DNA of 64,000 nt from JBKEDC01 sp047972995. Its GTDB lineage: Bacteria > Bacteroidota > Bacteroidia > Bacteroidales > Prolixibacteraceae. Shown here one piece after another: positions 51,602-60,921 of this stretch. The position numbers were made by a program, and so were the translations under genes. The DNA lies in contig JBKEBD010000004.1 in assembly GCA_047972995.1 (NCBI GenBank), positions 1 to 64,000 on the forward strand, in the 5' to 3' direction. The notes beneath the pieces are model-generated. The model saw only the letters and a list, made by a program, of their open reading frames with translations. It was not told the DNA's origin and made no database searches. The first letter of the stretch is position 1. The number at the start of each line of letters is the position of its first letter.

Positions 51602-52384
51602 CTAAGGCAATCCCGCACTAACAACTAATCCATCATATGCTAAATGAACATGAGGAGGTAATTGCACATCTTCCTCTTGGTGCAATCCCATGTAGTGCGA
51701 TATGTGTGTAATGTAAGCTTGCTTAGGTTGCAACTCCACAATGAGCTGTAAAGCTTCTTCTAAATTCATGTGTGAAATATGTTTTTTCTTATGCACAGCC
51801 CCTAGCACCAGCACATCCAGATGGTGTAGCTTTTGCTTCTCATCATCCGAAATACAATTCATATCGGTGAGATAAGCAAAATCCCCCACCCGATAACCAA
51901 ACACGGGTAGTTTATAGTGCAATCCTCGAATTGGTGTAAATAAAATATCATTTACGGCAAACGAGCTGTGCTGTATTTCATGCAACTCCATCTCGGGCAG
52001 TCCTCCAAAGCGATAATCGGCAAACACATAGCTATACACTCTTTTCAATTCGCCAAGCACCCTTTCTTCCGCATAAATAGGCACTGCCGATTGCTGCACC
52101 CAATTAAACGCTCGAATATCATCAAGCCCATACATATGATCAACGTGTTCGTGCGTAAGCAACACAGCATCGAGTTGATGTTGCTTAATTCGCAGCATCT
52201 GTTGTCGAAAATCGGGACCTGCATCAATGATAATGCTCTTACCTCCTGCTTGCAGCAACACCGATGAACGCAAACGCTTATCTTTGTCATCTTCCGACCG
52301 ACAAACTTCGCAATCGCACGCCACCACAGGCACCCCTTGCGAGGTTCCCGTACCTAAGAAAGTTATTTTTAATGCTTCACTCAT
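51602..52384 (-). CDS. MBL-fold metallohydrolase (PhnP-like)
   Basis: A 260-residue metallo-beta-lactamase fold protein. The metal site is LLTHEHVDHMYGLDDIR with later His and Asp ligands (YLTDMNCI, THISHYMGLH). An additional CDCEVC motif near the N-terminus resembles the zinc finger-like insert of PhnP phosphodiesterases. FLGTGTSQGVPVV is the typical opening strand. The substrate is unknown. A reverse TAAATTTG box ends only 5 bp from the ATG, so the mRNA may be leaderless. Confidence 0.9.
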   Translation of the reverse strand: MSEALKITFLGTGTSQGVPVVACDCEVCRSEDDKDKRLRSSVLLQAGGKSIIIDAGPDFRQQMLRIKQHQLDAVLLTHEHVDHMYGLDDIRAFNWVQQSAVPIYAEERVLGELKRVYSYVFADYRFGGLPEMELHEIQHSSFAVNDILFTPIRGLHYKLPVFGYRVGDFAYLTDMNCISDDEKQKLHHLDVLVLGAVHKKKHISHMNLEEALQLIVELQPKQAYITHISHYMGLHQEEDVQLPPHVHLAYDGLVVSAGLP

Positions 52385-52388
52385 GAAG

Positions 52389-52396
52389 CAAATTTA
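52389..52396 (-). promoter_or_regulatory. -7 box of the MBL gene, adjacent to its start codon
   Basis: TAAATTTG on the reverse strand, ending 5 bp from the ATG at 52384. Confidence 0.4.
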
Positions 52397-52480
52397 CAAA
52401 AATGGCATTCATTTTTCGATTAATTTCAGATTAACCAGAGTTGCAAATGCAATTTAATGCGTTAAGCCACCATTTTTCTT

Positions 52481-52488
52481 TACTTTTG
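52481..52488 (+). promoter_or_regulatory. -7 box of the methyltransferase gene
   Basis: TACTTTTG, 16 bp before ATG 52504. Confidence 0.5.
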
Positions 52489-52503
52489 CCCAAAATTACA
52501 CCT

Positions 52504-53205
52504 ATGGCAAGTTTATATCTTATTCCTATTACACTAGGCGAAACAGCACTTGAAACCGTTCTCCCAAGCAACAATAGTAAAATCACTGGTCAGCTGAAGC
52601 ATTTCATTGTAGAAAATGTTCGAACTGCCCGCCGATTTCTCAAGCAAGTAGATAAAGACATTAACATCGATGAACTTACTTTCTACGAGCTCAACAAACA
52701 CACCGATTTAAAAGCTATTGGGGAATATCTTCAACCGCTCAAAGATGGTTTTTCTGTAGGCATCATGTCGGAAGCCGGCTGCCCCGGCATTGCCGACCCT
52801 GGAGCTGAAGTGGTGCGATTGGCTCACCAAAAAGATATTCACATCGTGCCGCTTGTGGGACCATCATCAATATTGCTCGCCATGATGGCTTCGGGCATGA
52901 ACGGACAAAACTTTGCCTTCAACGGCTACCTGCCGATTAAGAAAAATGAAAAACAAAAGCACCTAAAAATGCTCGAAGGACGTATATTTAAAGAAAATCA
53001 GAGTCAGGTGTTTATTGAAGCTCCTTATCGTAACTTGCAACTGCTTGAAGATTTACTTGCTTGCTGTGCGCCAAACACCAAGCTTTGCATTGCGTGCAAC
53101 ATTACTTGCAATGATGAATACATTAAAACAAAAACCATTGCCCAATGGAAGAAAGCACAACCCGACATTCAAAAGAAACCCACTATTTTTATTTTGGGCA
53201 GTTAA
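52504..53205 (+). CDS. SAM-dependent methyltransferase, tetrapyrrole-methylase (RsmI-like) family
   Basis: A 233-residue protein related to RsmI, which methylates 16S rRNA C1402. The N-terminus MASLYLIPITLGE differs from the usual GTPIGNL of RsmI. Downstream ENVRTARRFLK, GIMSEAGCPGIADPGAEVVRLA, VPLVGPSSILLAMMASGMNG and FIEAPYRN are conserved. This looks like the second, shorter paralogue common in Bacteroidetes, so the substrate is uncertain. ATG 52504 is preferred over 52441 because the -7 box lies between them. Confidence 0.85.
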   Translation: MASLYLIPITLGETALETVLPSNNSKITGQLKHFIVENVRTARRFLKQVDKDINIDELTFYELNKHTDLKAIGEYLQPLKDGFSVGIMSEAGCPGIADPGAEVVRLAHQKDIHIVPLVGPSSILLAMMASGMNGQNFAFNGYLPIKKNEKQKHLKMLEGRIFKENQSQVFIEAPYRNLQLLEDLLACCAPNTKLCIACNITCNDEYIKTKTIAQWKKAQPDIQKKPTIFILGS

Positions 53206-53209
53206 AGCA

Positions 53210-53230
53210 CCCTCCAACTCCCCAAAAAGG
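53210..53230 (+). repeat. CCCTCCAACTCCCC word, copy 2
   Basis: CCCTCCAACTCCCCAAAAAG, almost the same as 23221-23241. Confidence 0.5.
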
Positions 53231-53254
53231 AAGAACAAAAGCATTAGTAGCAAC

Positions 53255-54586
53255 TCATTTCGAGTAGATTTTCAGTATAATATAATTCACAGCAAACGCT
53301 ACTATTAAAATGTAGTTACCTAAAGAAAAATGGAGATAAGTGGCTAGTAATTTCCCTCCCAATACCATTAGCCCGCCTACAAGCATGGCTGTAGTGGCAT
53401 TTTTTTTGTTCACTTTCACCCCCCATAACGCCAAGATGATTGGCACAATAAATGCACCCGAATAAAACGATAATGCTAGAAGCAAAGTGTTAACAATAGA
53501 AGTGGCATAAAGAGCTATTACTAAGCTTGCCATGCCAATCAACACCACAAAAACCTTTGTGAGTTGGAGTGATTTCTTATTATTAATATCTCGATAAAAA
53601 AGTTCACTAAGCATCATTGAGGCGGTGAGCAAAGTAGTGTCGGCCGATGATAACACTGCCGAAAGTAAAGCCGCCGCCATAATACCTACTACCCACGGGG
53701 GAAGATAAGCCTCTATTACCTCAATCAGTGCCACCGAGTGCAATTGATTGGCATCTAGATTTTCTACTGCAAACACTCCTAGATAAGCCAAAACAAAAGC
53801 AAAAGGCACCAATACCACTGCTGAAAGCAACACACTTCGTTTGGCGACTTGCGCATTGCGAGCACAAAAGATGCGAGAATAAACATCGGGACCAACTACA
53901 AATGTAGTGGAAAAACTGAGCAGCAAGACCAGTAAATCCATGGGCTCGAATGCTGCATTAAAAGGGAAGCTATCGGCAATTGGACTTACTGTAGCTTCTG
54001 CGTGATGAAAAAACAAATAAACTGCAGAAAGCAAAATGCCCAACACTATAATTATGGACTGTATTAAATCGGTCTTTAAAATCGACAATTGACCGCCAAG
54101 CACAGTATAGCACACAAAAACTAAAGACGATAAAATTACGCCAACATCATAAGGTAAGCCGAACAAACTGAATAATATTTTGGCCGCAGCAATAACTTGT
54201 GCTGCCACGATACCTGTCCACGCTAGTGGAATAATAATGGCTGCCAACTTCCGAGCCGATGTCCCATAGAAGTTGCCAATCAAATCGCTCAGTGTGTACT
54301 TGCCATGTACCACCACTTTATCAACCACGGGTAGCAAGCAAAAGAACCCGATGGCAGCTGCAAGCAGATACCACGCCGAAGCCCATCCTTGTGTCATGGC
54401 TAGGTTTACGCTACCCAAAATGGCTGAACCTCCTAAAACAGAGGCCAACAAGCTGCCCATAACTAAGAGTACACCTTTATTTTTTCCCGCAGCAAAGAAG
54501 TCTGAAGGTGTCTTTAATTGTTTCGTTGATATGTAAGTTATCACAAACAAAACAATCAGATATAGCATTAAGATTTGTAGTACCAT
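53255..54586 (-). CDS. Sodium:solute symporter (SSS family)
   Basis: A 443-residue membrane protein with about 12 helices. DFFAAGKNKGVLLVMGSLLASVLGGS and the helix-5 region are typical of SSS transporters, and SAVLSSADTTLLTASMM contains the Na2-site serines. The solute cannot be predicted. The first ATG (54586) lies at the expected transcript start of a reverse TAACTTTG box (54592-54599). The next in-frame ATG (54568, MLYLIVLFVITY) would leave a normal leader and is equally plausible. Confidence 0.9.
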   Translation of the reverse strand: MVLQILMLYLIVLFVITYISTKQLKTPSDFFAAGKNKGVLLVMGSLLASVLGGSAILGSVNLAMTQGWASAWYLLAAAIGFFCLLPVVDKVVVHGKYTLSDLIGNFYGTSARKLAAIIIPLAWTGIVAAQVIAAAKILFSLFGLPYDVGVILSSLVFVCYTVLGGQLSILKTDLIQSIIIVLGILLSAVYLFFHHAEATVSPIADSFPFNAAFEPMDLLVLLLSFSTTFVVGPDVYSRIFCARNAQVAKRSVLLSAVVLVPFAFVLAYLGVFAVENLDANQLHSVALIEVIEAYLPPWVVGIMAAALLSAVLSSADTTLLTASMMLSELFYRDINNKKSLQLTKVFVVLIGMASLVIALYATSIVNTLLLALSFYSGAFIVPIILALWGVKVNKKNATTAMLVGGLMVLGGKLLATYLHFSLGNYILIVAFAVNYIILKIYSK

Positions 54587-54591
54587 AGGTG

Positions 54592-54608
54592 CAAAGTTAA
54601 TATCTTTG
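54592..54608. promoter_or_regulatory. Back-to-back divergent -7 boxes (symporter / 54636 gene)
   Basis: CAAAGTTA-a-TATCTTTG. The boxes on both strands are again separated by 1 bp, as at 36732-36748. The plus box lies 27 bp before ATG 54636. Confidence 0.65.
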
Positions 54609-54635
54609 GGCGATAATTTAAAAAAAGCCCTTCAT

Positions 54636-55112
54636 ATGAAAGCACGCACGCTCAAAGAAATACGAACGGAACTGAAGAACTATCCTACCGAGGAGCTTTA
54701 CGAGCTTTGTCTGCGTATGGCACGCTTCAAGAAAGACAACAAAGAGTTGCTAACTTACCTACTTTTCGAGTCGGAAGATGAAGCAAGCTATGTGGAGAAT
54801 ATTAAGGCAGAAATTGACCTTAGTTTTAAGGAAATCAATCGCAAGAGTGGTTATTTAAACAAGAAGGGAGTACGCAAAATACTGAAAGAAACCAAGCAAG
54901 CCATTCGCTACTCTAATGAAAAATCTACGGAAGTAGATTTGCTTTGCTACTTCTGTCGCAAAATGCGCAGTGAGAAGATACCGATGCAAAATAGTCTCAC
55001 CATGCGTAATCTCTATGCCACCCAATTGCGTATGGCCGAGAATGCGCTCTGCAAACTTCATGAAGATTATCGGGTGGAATTTGAAGACGAGATTTCATGG
55101 CTGAAAGCATAG
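54636..55112 (+). CDS. Unrecognised helical protein
   Basis: A 158-residue, Lys/Glu-rich, mostly alpha-helical cytosolic protein (LKEIRTELKNYPTEELYELC, LLTYLLFESEDEASYV, ending DYRVEFEDEISWLKA). It appears to be a conserved Bacteroidetes hypothetical, but I cannot name a domain. ATG 54636 follows the TATCTTTG box; a TTG at 54606 overlaps that box and is rejected. It is divergent from the symporter. Confidence 0.7.
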   Translation: MKARTLKEIRTELKNYPTEELYELCLRMARFKKDNKELLTYLLFESEDEASYVENIKAEIDLSFKEINRKSGYLNKKGVRKILKETKQAIRYSNEKSTEVDLLCYFCRKMRSEKIPMQNSLTMRNLYATQLRMAENALCKLHEDYRVEFEDEISWLKA

Positions 55113-55253
55113 CACTTCATGCTAAAAACATTTCACCTAAAACGGAAGCGCCGAAAGCACGAAATAGATTGATATTTCGCACCTTCAGCGCTTTCTTATT
55201 TCATTCGTAGTGCAATGCACTGCTTTGTTTTGACTATGATTCACCTCTGGTTA

Positions 55254-56492
55254 TTAGATATCCTTAGGTAAAACTACGTTTAGAAGCACTCCTAGGAAAG
55301 CTGCAATGGTTAATCCCGACATTTCCACAGCTCCTCCCATTGGAATTGAGCCAATGCCGATGCCTGTTACCAGGATGACAGAAGCGATAATCAGGTTGCG
55401 TGAATGTCCGAAATCTAATTGTGCATTAATCATGGTGCGCACACCAATTGAAGATATCATACCAAACAAGATAACCGACACTCCCCCCATTACCGGATGT
55501 GGAATGTTTGAAATGGCTGCACCAAACTTTCCGAAGAAACTCAAGAATATTGCCATTACTGCGGCAATGCGTAGGATAAATGGATTGTAATTTTTTGTTA
55601 CCGCAAGCACACCTGTGTTTTCACCATAGGTGGTATTGGCGGGGCCTCCAACTAAGCCTGCAAACATGGTAGCCAAACCATCGCCCAAAATGGTACGATG
55701 CAAGCCAGGGTCTTTCACAAAGTCTTTGCCCACCACTTCGCCATTGCCTTTAATATCGCCAATGTGTTCCATGAACACCACTAATGCAATGGGCGCAATG
55801 ACTAGCACGCTTGTCCAAGAAAACGATGGTGCGGTGAAAACTGTATTTATCACCTTGGGATCGCTGAACACCAACCATGGTGCTGCTGCAATGGGCGAAG
55901 CATCGAAAACACCTAAGCCTCCAGCTACTAAGTAACCCACGACAACAGCAGTTAGGATAGGTACTAAACGGAAAAATGATCTATCGATAACACTACACAC
56001 AATCATGGTAAGCACCACCGAAAGACTTATAATCAGCGATGTGATATTAAACACGCCATCTACATACAGCGCACTGTTTACTGCCACAGGAGCCAATCGC
56101 AAGCCAATTACTACAATGGTTGGACCAACCACAATGGGTGGGAACAAGCGATTAATATTTTCTACACCCCAAAATTTCACAATAATCGAAATGAGTACAT
56201 ACACAAAGCCTGCCGCCATGATACCGCCTTTTACTTCGGCAATACCTGATTGTTGCAACACTAATGATATTGCTCCGATAAAAGCGAAACTTGAACCTAA
56301 GAAAGAGGGTACTTTAAACTTGGTTACAGAATGAAAGATGAGTGTTCCTACTCCAGCACAAAAAAGTGCAATAGATGGATTTAAGCCTGTGAGTGCGGGC
56401 ACGAGAACGGTTGCCCCAAACATGGCTAGCACGTGCTGAAATCCTAACAGCAACATGGAAGCCTTTGTGTGTTTTGTTTTTAATTTATTCAT
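55254..56492 (-). CDS. uraA: Uracil permease (NCS2 family)
   Basis: A 412-residue NCS2 transporter that imports uracil with protons. LLGFQHVLAMFGATVLVP is the N-terminal signature. IALVVFMEHIGDI (substrate Glu) and GGPANTTYGENTGVLAVTKNYNP identify the UraA branch, and HPVMGGVSVILFGMI follows. A perfect 13-bp inverted repeat (56506-56534) lies just upstream of the start and may be regulatory. No pyrimidine salvage gene is adjacent. Confidence 0.94.
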   Translation of the reverse strand: MNKLKTKHTKASMLLLGFQHVLAMFGATVLVPALTGLNPSIALFCAGVGTLIFHSVTKFKVPSFLGSSFAFIGAISLVLQQSGIAEVKGGIMAAGFVYVLISIIVKFWGVENINRLFPPIVVGPTIVVIGLRLAPVAVNSALYVDGVFNITSLIISLSVVLTMIVCSVIDRSFFRLVPILTAVVVGYLVAGGLGVFDASPIAAAPWLVFSDPKVINTVFTAPSFSWTSVLVIAPIALVVFMEHIGDIKGNGEVVGKDFVKDPGLHRTILGDGLATMFAGLVGGPANTTYGENTGVLAVTKNYNPFILRIAAVMAIFLSFFGKFGAAISNIPHPVMGGVSVILFGMISSIGVRTMINAQLDFGHSRNLIIASVILVTGIGIGSIPMGGAVEMSGLTIAAFLGVLLNVVLPKDI

Positions 56493-56505
56493 TTGTTGAG
56501 TGATT

Positions 56506-56534
56506 GAGTTTACCTAACTGAGTTAGGTAAACTC
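56506..56534 (-). promoter_or_regulatory. Palindrome immediately upstream of uraA
   Basis: GAGTTTACCTAAC - tga - GTTAGGTAAACTC has perfect 13-bp arms ending 14 bp before the uraA ATG. It is not followed by a T-run on the reverse strand, so an operator or leader hairpin is more likely than a terminator of the upstream phosphatase gene. Confidence 0.55.
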
Positions 56535-56560
56535 ATAATTCTTAACTTATTAGTTCGTAA

Positions 56561-57574
56561 TTATTTCTTACAAACCGTTTTCCAATCTTTTTTCATATCC
56601 ACAATACACCAGCCATGCGCAAGGGCATAATCCATACCTTCATTTAGAGGTGCTATGAGGTCTTCTCTTCCATATTCAAATTCGCGATCGCCATCGGTGT
56701 GCGAAATATAAAGTTGGAAACTTTTGTGTTTGTTTGCATCGGCATATTGCAACATTTGGAAATCGCCATCGGAATTACCTGCCGCAAAAATTGGGCGAAT
56801 ACCAATGTGGCGCTCAATAGCAAGTGGTTTATTCAATTTATCGTCGTAGAAGTTCACAGCTGGCAAACGCTGAATTTGCACATCACCATCGTTGAAATCA
56901 AATTGTGTTTCAAAGGAAGTTCCAATCACTTGGTTGCGTGGTATGCCATATACTTGCTCTGCCCAAGCGCGCATGTATGTGATACCTCCGCCCGACACGA
57001 TAAAGGTTTTGAAATCGTGCTCACGCAAGTATTGCAATAGTTCGAGCATGGGTTCATATACCAAGTCGGTGTATTTTACATGTTTTGTTGGGTGCTTAGC
57101 TGTGCTAATCCAGTTTTTTATATTTTCGGTAAAAGCATCAGATGTAATGTTGGTATGCGAAGCTACTACCAACTGCACAACCGCGTCTGAGCCTTGTGCT
57201 ACAAGTGCGTTCAAGTCGCCATTAATGGCCGATTTAAAGGGTTCTTTATCTTTCCATTCTGGGTGTTCTGGTGCTAGCCGTTTTATTTCATCGATAGCGA
57301 AAAAGATTTGGAAAGGCACTGGTTTTTCACTCCAAAGTGTTCCATCGTTGTCGAATGTGGCAACACGGTCGCTCACAGGCACAAAGTTTGGACTTTCAGG
57401 CGATGTTACATCTGTCACATAGTCGATGATTTGTTGGCGTACACCAGCATTCCACGATGCCAAAGGTGTTTGTTGCGTTTTCACTTCTTTCGATTCTGAT
57501 TTGCAAGTTGAATTGCAACACGAAGCAAACAACAGAGCTGCTACTGCTAGCGTCATTAATTTAAATTTATTCAT
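56561..57574 (-). CDS. HAD-superfamily acid phosphatase lipoprotein
   Basis: A 337-residue exported protein. The lipoprotein signal ends LFASC (Cys19). The HAD catalytic motif is FDNDGTLW (nucleophile Asp), motif II is FIVSGGG, and motif III/IV is AAGNSDGDFQML. It resembles PSP-like HAD phosphatases found in Bacteroidetes periplasm or outer membrane. The physiological substrate is unknown. It is 88 bp downstream of glnN on the same strand. Confidence 0.9.
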   Translation of the reverse strand: MNKFKLMTLAVAALLFASCCNSTCKSESKEVKTQQTPLASWNAGVRQQIIDYVTDVTSPESPNFVPVSDRVATFDNDGTLWSEKPVPFQIFFAIDEIKRLAPEHPEWKDKEPFKSAINGDLNALVAQGSDAVVQLVVASHTNITSDAFTENIKNWISTAKHPTKHVKYTDLVYEPMLELLQYLREHDFKTFIVSGGGITYMRAWAEQVYGIPRNQVIGTSFETQFDFNDGDVQIQRLPAVNFYDDKLNKPLAIERHIGIRPIFAAGNSDGDFQMLQYADANKHKSFQLYISHTDGDREFEYGREDLIAPLNEGMDYALAHGWCIVDMKKDWKTVCKK

Positions 57575-57662
57575 TTGTTCTTTATTTGTTGAGAAGTGCG
57601 AAGTAGCAAAGTGTGCACTCTTACATTATTCGCAATTCATCATTCGTAATTTGTAATTGTTT

Positions 57663-59849
57663 TTATTTCACAAAGAGTAGTTCGCGGTATTTTAATAGCG
57701 ACCACATTTCATCATCTACAATTATTTCTAGCGCATCGGCGTGCTTTCGAATTTGCTGCATTAGTGGCAAAATACGTTCTTCGTAGGTGGTTGCTTTTAG
57801 TTCGCCCGAGTTCATGGCATCGAGCATATCTCGTTCTTCTAACATTTTCTGCACAAGCTTTTTTATTCCACTAACACGTTCGCTCATTTGCTTGATTAAA
57901 TCAAGTTCGCCGGCTGCTAGTTGTGCAAATTGGTCTTCGGGGAAAACGGCTTTCAGTCCTTGCACGTTCTGCAATAATACGTTTTGATATTTCACGGCTG
58001 TTGGAATCACATGGTTGATTGCCAAATTGCATAGCACTGATGATTCTACTTGCGTTTGTGTGGTAAATTTATCAAACTCAATGAGCATTCTGCTTTCTAG
58101 CTCGCTTTGCGTAAATACGCCTTGCGATTTAAACAACTTCATGGCTCGCAAATCGCCCAAGTGGGTTGCCGATTTGCTGAAACTATCTACCTTGCTCAAA
58201 CCGCGTTTTAGTGCTTGTTCTTCCCAAGCTTTACTTCGGGCATTGCCATCGAAGCGCACCTTCTTGGTTTCTACAATGAGTTTTTTCAGCACTTGGAAGA
58301 TGGCTTCATCTTTACGCACATCTTTAGCGATGAGTTTTTCTACTTCGGCATGAAATTTTTGCAACTGAGCTGCCAATGCTGTGTTTAGCACTGTAATAGC
58401 GGCGGCAGCATTTGCCGATGCTCCCACGGCTCGAAACTCGAAACGGTTGCCGGTGAATGCCAAAGGTGATGTGCGGTTACTATCGGTTGTATCGAGAATA
58501 AATTCTGGAATACGTGCAATGTTTAACTTGAGTGCTGTTTTCTCATCGGGAGTCATTTTGCGTTCGGTAACGGCGCTTTCCATCAGGTCGAGCTTCTTGC
58601 TCACTTCAGAGCCTAAGAAAATCGACAAAATAGTGCTCGGGGCTTCATTTGTGCCTAATCGCCAATAGTTTTCGGGGGTGAAAATACTTGCCCGAAAAAG
58701 ATCTTGATTGTCGAGCACTGCTTTCATGGTGTTTAGCAAGAAGGTCAAGAATTGCAAATTACTTTTCGGATTCTTGCCCGGCGAAAAAACATTTACTCCC
58801 GCATCGGTACTCAACGACCAATTGACGTGCTTCCCAGATCCATTCACTCCCTCGAAAGGTTTTTCGTGAAACAACACCATGAATTTATGTCGGCGAGCCA
58901 CCTTTTTCATCAAGTCCATAAGCAATTGATTATGGTCGTTGCTAAGGTTGGCTTCCTCGTGCATTGATGTCATTTCAAACTGATTTGGAGCAACTTCGTT
59001 ATGTCGAGTTTTCACTGGAATGCCCAATTTAAAGGCTTCTTCTTCTAGGTCCTCCATGAATCGATACATTCGCGTGGGTATCGAACTGAAGTAATGTGTG
59101 TCGGTTTGTTTATCTTTCGACAAAGTGTGACCAAGCAAGGTTCTGCCCGTAAGCATTAGGTCGGGGCGCGCTCTGAATAAGGCCTCATCTAGCAAAAAAT
59201 ATTCTTGCTCCCAGCCCACTTGTGCCGAAACCTTCACCACGTTTTTGTCGAAGTACATACATACTTCGGTGGCTGCTTTATCGAGGGCGCTCAACGAGCG
59301 CAGAAGTGGTGTTTTATAGTCTAACGATTCGCCCGTGTATGAAATTAACACGGTGGGAATGCAAAGCGTGCCATCAATAATGAATGCTGGCGACGAGGCA
59401 TCCCAAGCGGTGTATCCTCTCGCCTCGAATGTTTGACGTCCACTTGCTATGTGAGAAGCGCTCAAACTAGGGGTTTGCTGCGAGAGCATTTCTCCCGAAA
59501 ATTTTTCTACCACCCCATCGCCATCGGGCACAATGAAGGCATCGTGTTTTTCGGCCGTTCCGCTAGTAAGCGGTTGAAACCAGTGTGTATAGTGCGTTGC
59601 TCCGTTTTCAATTGCCCATGATTTCATGCCTTGCGCCACTTGATCTGCCATCTTTCTATTGATGGGCTCTCCTTTGTCAATTGCCTCACAAACTGCATCA
59701 TAAGCATCTGTAGAAAGATATTTTCGCATTTTGGTTCGCCCAAATACATTATCGCCGAAATAATCGGAAATTTGCTTTGATTGGCGCTCTATGCTTGGTG
59801 TACTCCTAGTATATATATCTTCTAAGGCTTTAAATCTAATAGTTGCCAT
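57663..59849 (-). CDS. glnN: Type III glutamine synthetase
   Basis: The large GSIII form of glutamine synthetase (728 residues; the family is about 700-730) that assimilates ammonium onto glutamate with ATP. The GSIII N-terminal domain (KMRKYLSTDAYDAV..THYTHWFQPLTSGTAEKHDAF) is followed by the catalytic core with GWEQEYFL, KTRHNEVAPNQFEM, FEGVNGSGKHVNWSL and NRFEFRAVGASANAA. A possible TACTTTTG box is 111 bp upstream. No PII or amtB gene is alongside. Confidence 0.96.
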   Translation of the reverse strand: MATIRFKALEDIYTRSTPSIERQSKQISDYFGDNVFGRTKMRKYLSTDAYDAVCEAIDKGEPINRKMADQVAQGMKSWAIENGATHYTHWFQPLTSGTAEKHDAFIVPDGDGVVEKFSGEMLSQQTPSLSASHIASGRQTFEARGYTAWDASSPAFIIDGTLCIPTVLISYTGESLDYKTPLLRSLSALDKAATEVCMYFDKNVVKVSAQVGWEQEYFLLDEALFRARPDLMLTGRTLLGHTLSKDKQTDTHYFSSIPTRMYRFMEDLEEEAFKLGIPVKTRHNEVAPNQFEMTSMHEEANLSNDHNQLLMDLMKKVARRHKFMVLFHEKPFEGVNGSGKHVNWSLSTDAGVNVFSPGKNPKSNLQFLTFLLNTMKAVLDNQDLFRASIFTPENYWRLGTNEAPSTILSIFLGSEVSKKLDLMESAVTERKMTPDEKTALKLNIARIPEFILDTTDSNRTSPLAFTGNRFEFRAVGASANAAAAITVLNTALAAQLQKFHAEVEKLIAKDVRKDEAIFQVLKKLIVETKKVRFDGNARSKAWEEQALKRGLSKVDSFSKSATHLGDLRAMKLFKSQGVFTQSELESRMLIEFDKFTTQTQVESSVLCNLAINHVIPTAVKYQNVLLQNVQGLKAVFPEDQFAQLAAGELDLIKQMSERVSGIKKLVQKMLEERDMLDAMNSGELKATTYEERILPLMQQIRKHADALEIIVDDEMWSLLKYRELLFVK

Positions 59850-59959
59850 TATGAATAGTTTTTTTCTTTACTGGTCAAAATTAGTCATTTACCTCAATAA
59901 AACCTGCTTTATTCTCTTTTTTTGACAAATCATTTTCCCTTTAATTGATATTTTCGTTA

Positions 59960-59967
59960 CAAAAGTA
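59960..59967 (-). promoter_or_regulatory. Probable -7 box of glnN
   Basis: TACTTTTG on the reverse strand, 111 bp upstream of the ATG, leaving a leader of about 100 nt. Confidence 0.4.
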
Positions 59968-60264
59968 CTCGTTCCGAAAGCAATGTGTATTGAAGGGCTG
60001 TGGGCAGCGAAATAAAAGGAGGCATCATTACCCCCTGAATATTACGGATTCGATTATACTTCACCCAGAGGTTAGTTGATTGAAAAGAGAGACTAAAGCT
60101 TTTCCTCCAATGAAATGAGTTGAGAAACTCGATCAAAGTTTTTTTGTATTTCGGCATAGTTCAGCGTGCTGAACATATAGAATTAAGTTTACAATCACCC
60201 GTTGACGGAATATAATAGTGGCATTTCAACTCAAAATATACGAATCCTATTTTTGTATTTGGTT

Positions 60265-60380
60265 CATTTTTGTTTGAAAAAAGACTTGGCGACAAAGACT
60301 TTGGTCTTTTTTTGCACTAAAATGGACTTGGTCGCTTAATCTAGCTTGTATTTTTGTTGTAAAAAGTAGCGGGCGTTACA
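60265..60380 (-). repeat. Dispersed intergenic repeat family A, copy 3 (extended)
   Basis: On the reverse strand the core reads CTACTTTTTACAACAAAAAT then ACAAGCTAG. The second-half block appears twice downstream (AAGTCCATTTTAGTGCAAAA and AAGTCTTTTTTCAAACAAAA), making this copy longer than the others. Confidence 0.6.
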
Positions 60381-60921
60381 GGCTACTTGTATTTTTTGCA
60401 CTAAATAAATTATAATCTTCTGTGAGATAATTCTTTGCAAAAAAGCACAAGCTATATTAAGAGAAAGTGAAGCAGATGTATAGCGACATACAACCAAGCG
60501 GCACCCCGAAGCGAACCCTAGCAATGAGGTAAGCAATAGTTCGCCCTTTCTACTTACCCACACACTTAGACTTTATAAAGTGTAGAATTAGAAATTAGGG
60601 CAATATCTTAAGGCACTCCAGTTATTAAGGTTTAAGTAAAAATTATGAAATAAAAAGCCTTCTGAACAAGTTAAATATATTCGAATTTAATTCCGCCAAC
60701 GGGTTTTATAATCAATCACTTTCATGTTCATGGAGTAAAACTGTGAACATTTCAGCATGATAGTTTCACTTCAAAAAAAGCTGGTTTACAACCACAACCA
60801 GTCATCTTCATCTATTAAATTTCAGTATTGTCGACATAAAAAATTACGCATTCCGAAACAACAATTAACTATATTCTTTAATTTGGCACTCTACAAAGAA
60901 TTCGACCTAACATCAACATTT

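Larger units (their letters stand above)
59850..60921. other. Gene-poor gap between glnN and rel/spoT
   Basis: No supported gene. It contains the glnN promoter candidate, a 7-bp-arm palindrome GTTCAGC-gt-GCTGAAC (60159-60174), dispersed repeat A copy 3 (about 60265-60380, reverse) and AT-rich DNA. A 66-codon reverse frame at 59957-60157 has no recognisable features. Confidence 0.55.

Noticed and set aside
59957..60157. 66-codon reverse frame between glnN and rel/spoT
   Set aside because: No domain-like pattern or good start context, and it overlaps the likely glnN promoter region.
60336..60563. 75-codon reverse frame ending in repeat A copy 3
   Set aside because: Only its last 17 codons are repeat-derived and resemble copy 2; the rest looks random.
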